Part shown: positions 3,972 through 6,947 of the stretch, in pieces
Position numbering within the stretch: position 1 is the stretch's first letter
How the letters are laid out: each line of letters opens with the position of its first letter
NCBI GenBank assembly: GCA_043758775.1
Contig: JAYVMU010000089.1
Coordinates: 1 to 6,947 of the forward strand
Length of the DNA: 6,947 nt
Direction: 5' to 3'
Origin: JACMMS01 sp043758775
GTDB taxonomy: Bacteria; Pseudomonadota; Gammaproteobacteria; Burkholderiales; Methylophilaceae
Made by a program: the position numbers and the translations under genes
The notes under the pieces: model-generated
The model's input: only the letters and a program-made list of their open reading frames with translations
Told to the model about the DNA's origin: nothing
Databases searched by the model: none

Positions 3972-6437
3972 ATGACAAAAAAAACGAGAAATAACGATCC
4001 CCATGCCGTACGTGAAGCTGCAAATTATGCGAGTCCGTTGCCTAGCCGCGAGTTGGTTTTGCAAATCATGAGCGACCAAGGCATTCCGCTTGGTGTAGAG
4101 CAGTTATATAGCTTGCTAGATATTAGCGATGATGAGCGTGAGATTTTCAATAAACGCCTGAATGCGATGGAGCGAGAAGGGCAGATTATGCGTAATCGCA
4201 AAAATCAACTTTGCATCGCAGAAAAACTACATTTAATTGCAGGTAGAGTACAGGGCCACCCTGATGGTTTTGGATTTTTGATACCAGATAACGGGGATGA
4301 AGATTTATTTCTGTCACCTAGAGAAATGTCGCAAGTGTTACATGGTGACCGTGCGATGGTGCGTATGTCTGGGCTGGATCGCAAAGGTCGTCCAGAAGGC
4401 AAGATTGTTGAGATACTAGAACATACCAACAAGACCCTCGTCGGACGCGTTGTGCAAGGTCAGGGCGTGACCATAGTTGCGGCTGAAGATAAGCGTATCA
4501 ACCAAGATATTTTGATTCCCTATCACTTTGATATGGGTGCAAAAGTAGGGCAGGTCGTTACAGTAGAGCTGACGGCTCAGCCATCAGCCAGCGCTCGCCC
4601 TATGGGTAAAGTCATACAGATTCTTGGCAATTATGCTGATAGCGGTATGGAAATTGAAATCGCTTTGCGTAAACATCAATTGCCGTATGAGTTCTCACCA
4701 GCTGCTATCAAGCAAGCTGAGACATTTAATCCTCTAGTGCAACCTGCGGATTACAAAGGTCGTATTGATGTACGTGACTTACCACTCATTACGATAGATG
4801 GCGAAACTGCTCGTGACTTTGATGATGCGGTGTTTGCTGAACCACAAGGCAAAGGCTGGCGTTTAGTGGTAGCCATTGCCGACGTGAGCTACTACGTTAA
4901 ACCCGGTGATGCACTGGATTTAGAAGCTTATGATCGCGGTAATTCTGTGTATTTTCCACGTCGCGTGATTCCGATGTTGCCAGAAGCGTTATCTAATGGC
5001 TTATGTTCACTCAAGCCAGATGTAGAGCGTATGTGCATGGTGTGTGATATGCAAGTGGATGGGCTTGGTATTGTAAAACAATACAAGTTTTATCCGTCTA
5101 TTATGCGCTCTAAAGCACGTATGACGTATACACAAGTGTATGAGATGCTACAAAATCCAGAAGGTGAATTGGCAAAAGAATACGCATGGCTCATGCCGCA
5201 TGCACAGCATTTATACGCTTTATATAAACTGATGTTGGCGCAGCGCGAGAAACGTGGTGCGATAGAGTTTGAGTCTTCTGAAACCATTATGATTTTTAAT
5301 GATAATGGCAAAATAGACCGTATAGAAGCGTATGAACGTAATGAAGCGCATCGTTTAATTGAAGAGTGTATGCTGGCAGCCAACGTGTGTGCGGCAGATT
5401 TTCTGAAAGTGCATGAACATCCAGCGTTGTATCGTATCCACGAAGGCCCAACGCCTGAAAAACTGGAAGCTTTACGTACTTTTATGGGCGAGTTTGGTTT
5501 TGGTGTGGCCGGTGGTGATACACCGCATGCTAAGGATTATGGACGGTTGATTGCGCAATTTAAAGGGCGCCCAGATGAGCAATTACTGCAAACGGTATTG
5601 CTGCGTTCTATGCAGCAAGCAGTTTACAGCCCCGACAATGTTGGCCATTTTGGCTTGGCTTATGATGCTTATGCACATTTCACTTCGCCTATACGTCGTT
5701 ATCCAGATTTACTGATTCATCGTGCGATTAAAGCGGTGCTTAAAGGTGAACAATATAAAGCAGGTGACTGGAGTCAATTAGGCATCCATTGCTCAATGAC
5801 TGAGCGCCGTGCTGATGACGCCACGCGTGATGTCAACGCATGGCTAAAATGCTATTACATGCAGGATAAAATCGGTGAAATATATGAGGGTACCGTAGCC
5901 GGGGTTACGAGTTTTGGTTTGTTTGTAGCGCTGGATGGTGTGTATGTGGAAGGTTTGCTGCATGTCACAGAATTAGGCAATGACTACTTCAATTTCGATA
6001 AAGCACGTCATGAAATGGCGGGTGAGCGCACTGGTGTTAAGTATCGTCTTGGCGATAGGCTGACGGTGAAAGTGGCGCGCGTGGATTTAGAAACCAGCAA
6101 AATTGATTTCATATTGGCGACTAAAGAGGTGGATGGGTCTGAAGTGGATGGCGTGTCAGATACACACGCTAAAGCAGTACGTATAGGAAAACCAGGCGAT
6201 TTTGATAGAGCTGGCGCTAATCAATCAAATACCAGTAAATCAGGTTTTGGTAAAAATGTTGAAGAGAAATCAGGCAAAAAATCTGGTAGTAAGAAACAAG
6301 GCGGTAAAACACAAGAGAGCAGCACACTAAACGTGACTAAGTCCAAAAGTGATGCACTCTCTGCCAGTAAATCTAGCCGTGCAAAACGCGCAAGCGCTAA
6401 AAAGACTAATGCTAGCAGACGTAAAGCCAAGCCTTAA
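3972..6437 (+). CDS. rnr: Ribonuclease R
   Basis: An 821-residue protein (E. coli RNase R has 813). RNase R is a cytosolic 3'-5' exoribonuclease that degrades structured RNA in mRNA decay, rRNA quality control and trans-translation. Domain order: a winged-helix region at about 18-80, OB/cold-shock domains at about 90-220, the RNB catalytic domain at about 265-590, S1 at about 635-719, then a basic Lys/Ser-rich tail of about 100 residues. The catalytic block TIDGETARDFDDAV carries D276, D282, D284 and D285, matching the four metal-binding aspartates of E. coli. YAHFTSPIRRYPDLLIHR (567-584) is the other RNB signature. I chose ATG 3972 over the upstream GTG at 3960 because the GTG overlaps the only Shine-Dalgarno-like AAAGGG (3955-3960); TTG 3966 is also possible. 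rlmB follows after 61 nt with no evident terminator, so they are probably co-transcribed. Confidence 0.97.
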   Translation: MTKKTRNNDPHAVREAANYASPLPSRELVLQIMSDQGIPLGVEQLYSLLDISDDEREIFNKRLNAMEREGQIMRNRKNQLCIAEKLHLIAGRVQGHPDGFGFLIPDNGDEDLFLSPREMSQVLHGDRAMVRMSGLDRKGRPEGKIVEILEHTNKTLVGRVVQGQGVTIVAAEDKRINQDILIPYHFDMGAKVGQVVTVELTAQPSASARPMGKVIQILGNYADSGMEIEIALRKHQLPYEFSPAAIKQAETFNPLVQPADYKGRIDVRDLPLITIDGETARDFDDAVFAEPQGKGWRLVVAIADVSYYVKPGDALDLEAYDRGNSVYFPRRVIPMLPEALSNGLCSLKPDVERMCMVCDMQVDGLGIVKQYKFYPSIMRSKARMTYTQVYEMLQNPEGELAKEYAWLMPHAQHLYALYKLMLAQREKRGAIEFESSETIMIFNDNGKIDRIEAYERNEAHRLIEECMLAANVCAADFLKVHEHPALYRIHEGPTPEKLEALRTFMGEFGFGVAGGDTPHAKDYGRLIAQFKGRPDEQLLQTVLLRSMQQAVYSPDNVGHFGLAYDAYAHFTSPIRRYPDLLIHRAIKAVLKGEQYKAGDWSQLGIHCSMTERRADDATRDVNAWLKCYYMQDKIGEIYEGTVAGVTSFGLFVALDGVYVEGLLHVTELGNDYFNFDKARHEMAGERTGVKYRLGDRLTVKVARVDLETSKIDFILATKEVDGSEVDGVSDTHAKAVRIGKPGDFDRAGANQSNTSKSGFGKNVEEKSGKKSGSKKQGGKTQESSTLNVTKSKSDALSASKSSRAKRASAKKTNASRRKAKP

Positions 6438-6498
6438 AAGCTAAAGTTTTAAATATTATTAAGCTAGATTTTTATATTAGAAAAGCAAAAGGTAATTC

Positions 6499-6947
6499 AT
6501 GAGTGATACCCGTATTTTATTTGGCTTTCATGCCGTTTTGAGCCGATTACGCCAACATGGCACCAGTATTCAAGAAATTTTGATTGACCGTGATCGTATC
6601 GACGCACGTATGAAAGATTTGCTCAAAATGGCCGAGCAATACAACGTGCGTACCATGGAAGTAGAGCGTTCACGCTTGGATGGCATGGCGGGTATGAATG
6701 GTCGTCATCAAGGCGTAATTGCGCGCGTCGTAGATACGCCAATTCCATACAAGGATATTCACGATATTTTAGAATCCGACCTCACCGAACCACCATTCTT
6801 TTTAATTTTAGATGGCATAGAAGACCCACATAATTTAGGTGCTTGCCTGCGTGTGGCCGATGCCATGGGTGTGCATGCTGTTATTGCACCTAAAGACCGT
6901 GCTGTGGGTTTAAATGCTACCGTACGTAAGGTAGCCAGTGGCGCAGC
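6499..6947 (+). CDS. rlmB: 23S rRNA (Gm2251) 2'-O-methyltransferase RlmB, N-terminal part
   Basis: The first 149 codons are present; the gene runs off the right edge (the family is usually about 245-250 residues). RlmB uses S-adenosylmethionine to methylate the 2'-O of G2251 in the peptidyl-transferase P loop of 23S rRNA. Residues 1-80 form the SpoU substrate-binding domain (starting with ILFGFHAVLSRLRQ). From about residue 100 the SPOUT catalytic domain begins: LDGIEDPHNLGACLRVADAM contains SPOUT motif 1 with the N and R that are catalytically important, followed by NATVRKVASGA. AAAAGG (6487-6492) lies about 6 nt before the ATG. Downstream partnership with rnr is a common proteobacterial arrangement and ties the gene to RNA metabolism. 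Confidence 0.96.
   Translation, partial: MSDTRILFGFHAVLSRLRQHGTSIQEILIDRDRIDARMKDLLKMAEQYNVRTMEVERSRLDGMAGMNGRHQGVIARVVDTPIPYKDIHDILESDLTEPPFFLILDGIEDPHNLGACLRVADAMGVHAVIAPKDRAVGLNATVRKVASGA

Noticed and set aside
3796..4023. Minus-strand open frame across the tRNA
   Set aside because: It consists of translated tRNA-Leu sequence plus the rnr 5' end; not a gene.

Overview
The window reads as a moderately AT-rich proteobacterial chromosome, most likely a betaproteobacterium. The clues are the order tRNA-Leu / rnr / rlmB, a FadL-type outer-membrane porin (so a Gram-negative cell) and the codon style. A Methylophilaceae-like host is my guess and cannot be proven from this sequence.

Layout. (1) Positions 1-975, minus strand: the first 325 residues of a FadL/OmpP1-family outer-membrane transporter, running off the left edge. 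(2) 976-1427: intergenic DNA with a large imperfect hairpin (1035-1112) and a decayed stub that resembles the N-terminus of a tyrosine integrase (1184-1339). (3) 1428-3831: a small AT-rich insertion bounded by a 17-bp direct repeat of the 3' end of tRNA-Leu. Just inside each end lies a copy of an 18-nt motif made of repeated TGACGCA units, as expected for integrase arm-type sites. No integrase gene lies between the repeats. The cargo is all on the minus strand and forms two pairs: an 80-aa protein followed by a retropepsin-like aspartic protease gene that has an in-frame stop, and a TPR-like 259-aa protein overlapping a 129-aa HEPN protein by ATGA. (4) 3815-3900, minus strand: intact tRNA-Leu(CAG). 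(5) 3972-6437, plus strand: rnr (RNase R). (6) From 6499, plus strand: the start of rlmB, running off the right edge.

Interpretation. Core genes (fadL, tRNA-Leu, rnr, rlmB) flank an accessory insertion of about 2.4 kb. Its ends look like attL/attR of a tRNA-targeting element, yet it has no recombinase of its own. It therefore looks like either a satellite element mobilised in trans or a deletion remnant. The integrase-like stub lies just beyond the distal att copy, which suggests a tandem array in which an older element eroded beside a younger one. The most interesting cargo is the translationally coupled TPR-like/HEPN pair. The HEPN protein keeps a plausible R-x5-H ribonuclease motif, so the pair could be a toxin-antitoxin or defence module; this role is inferred.
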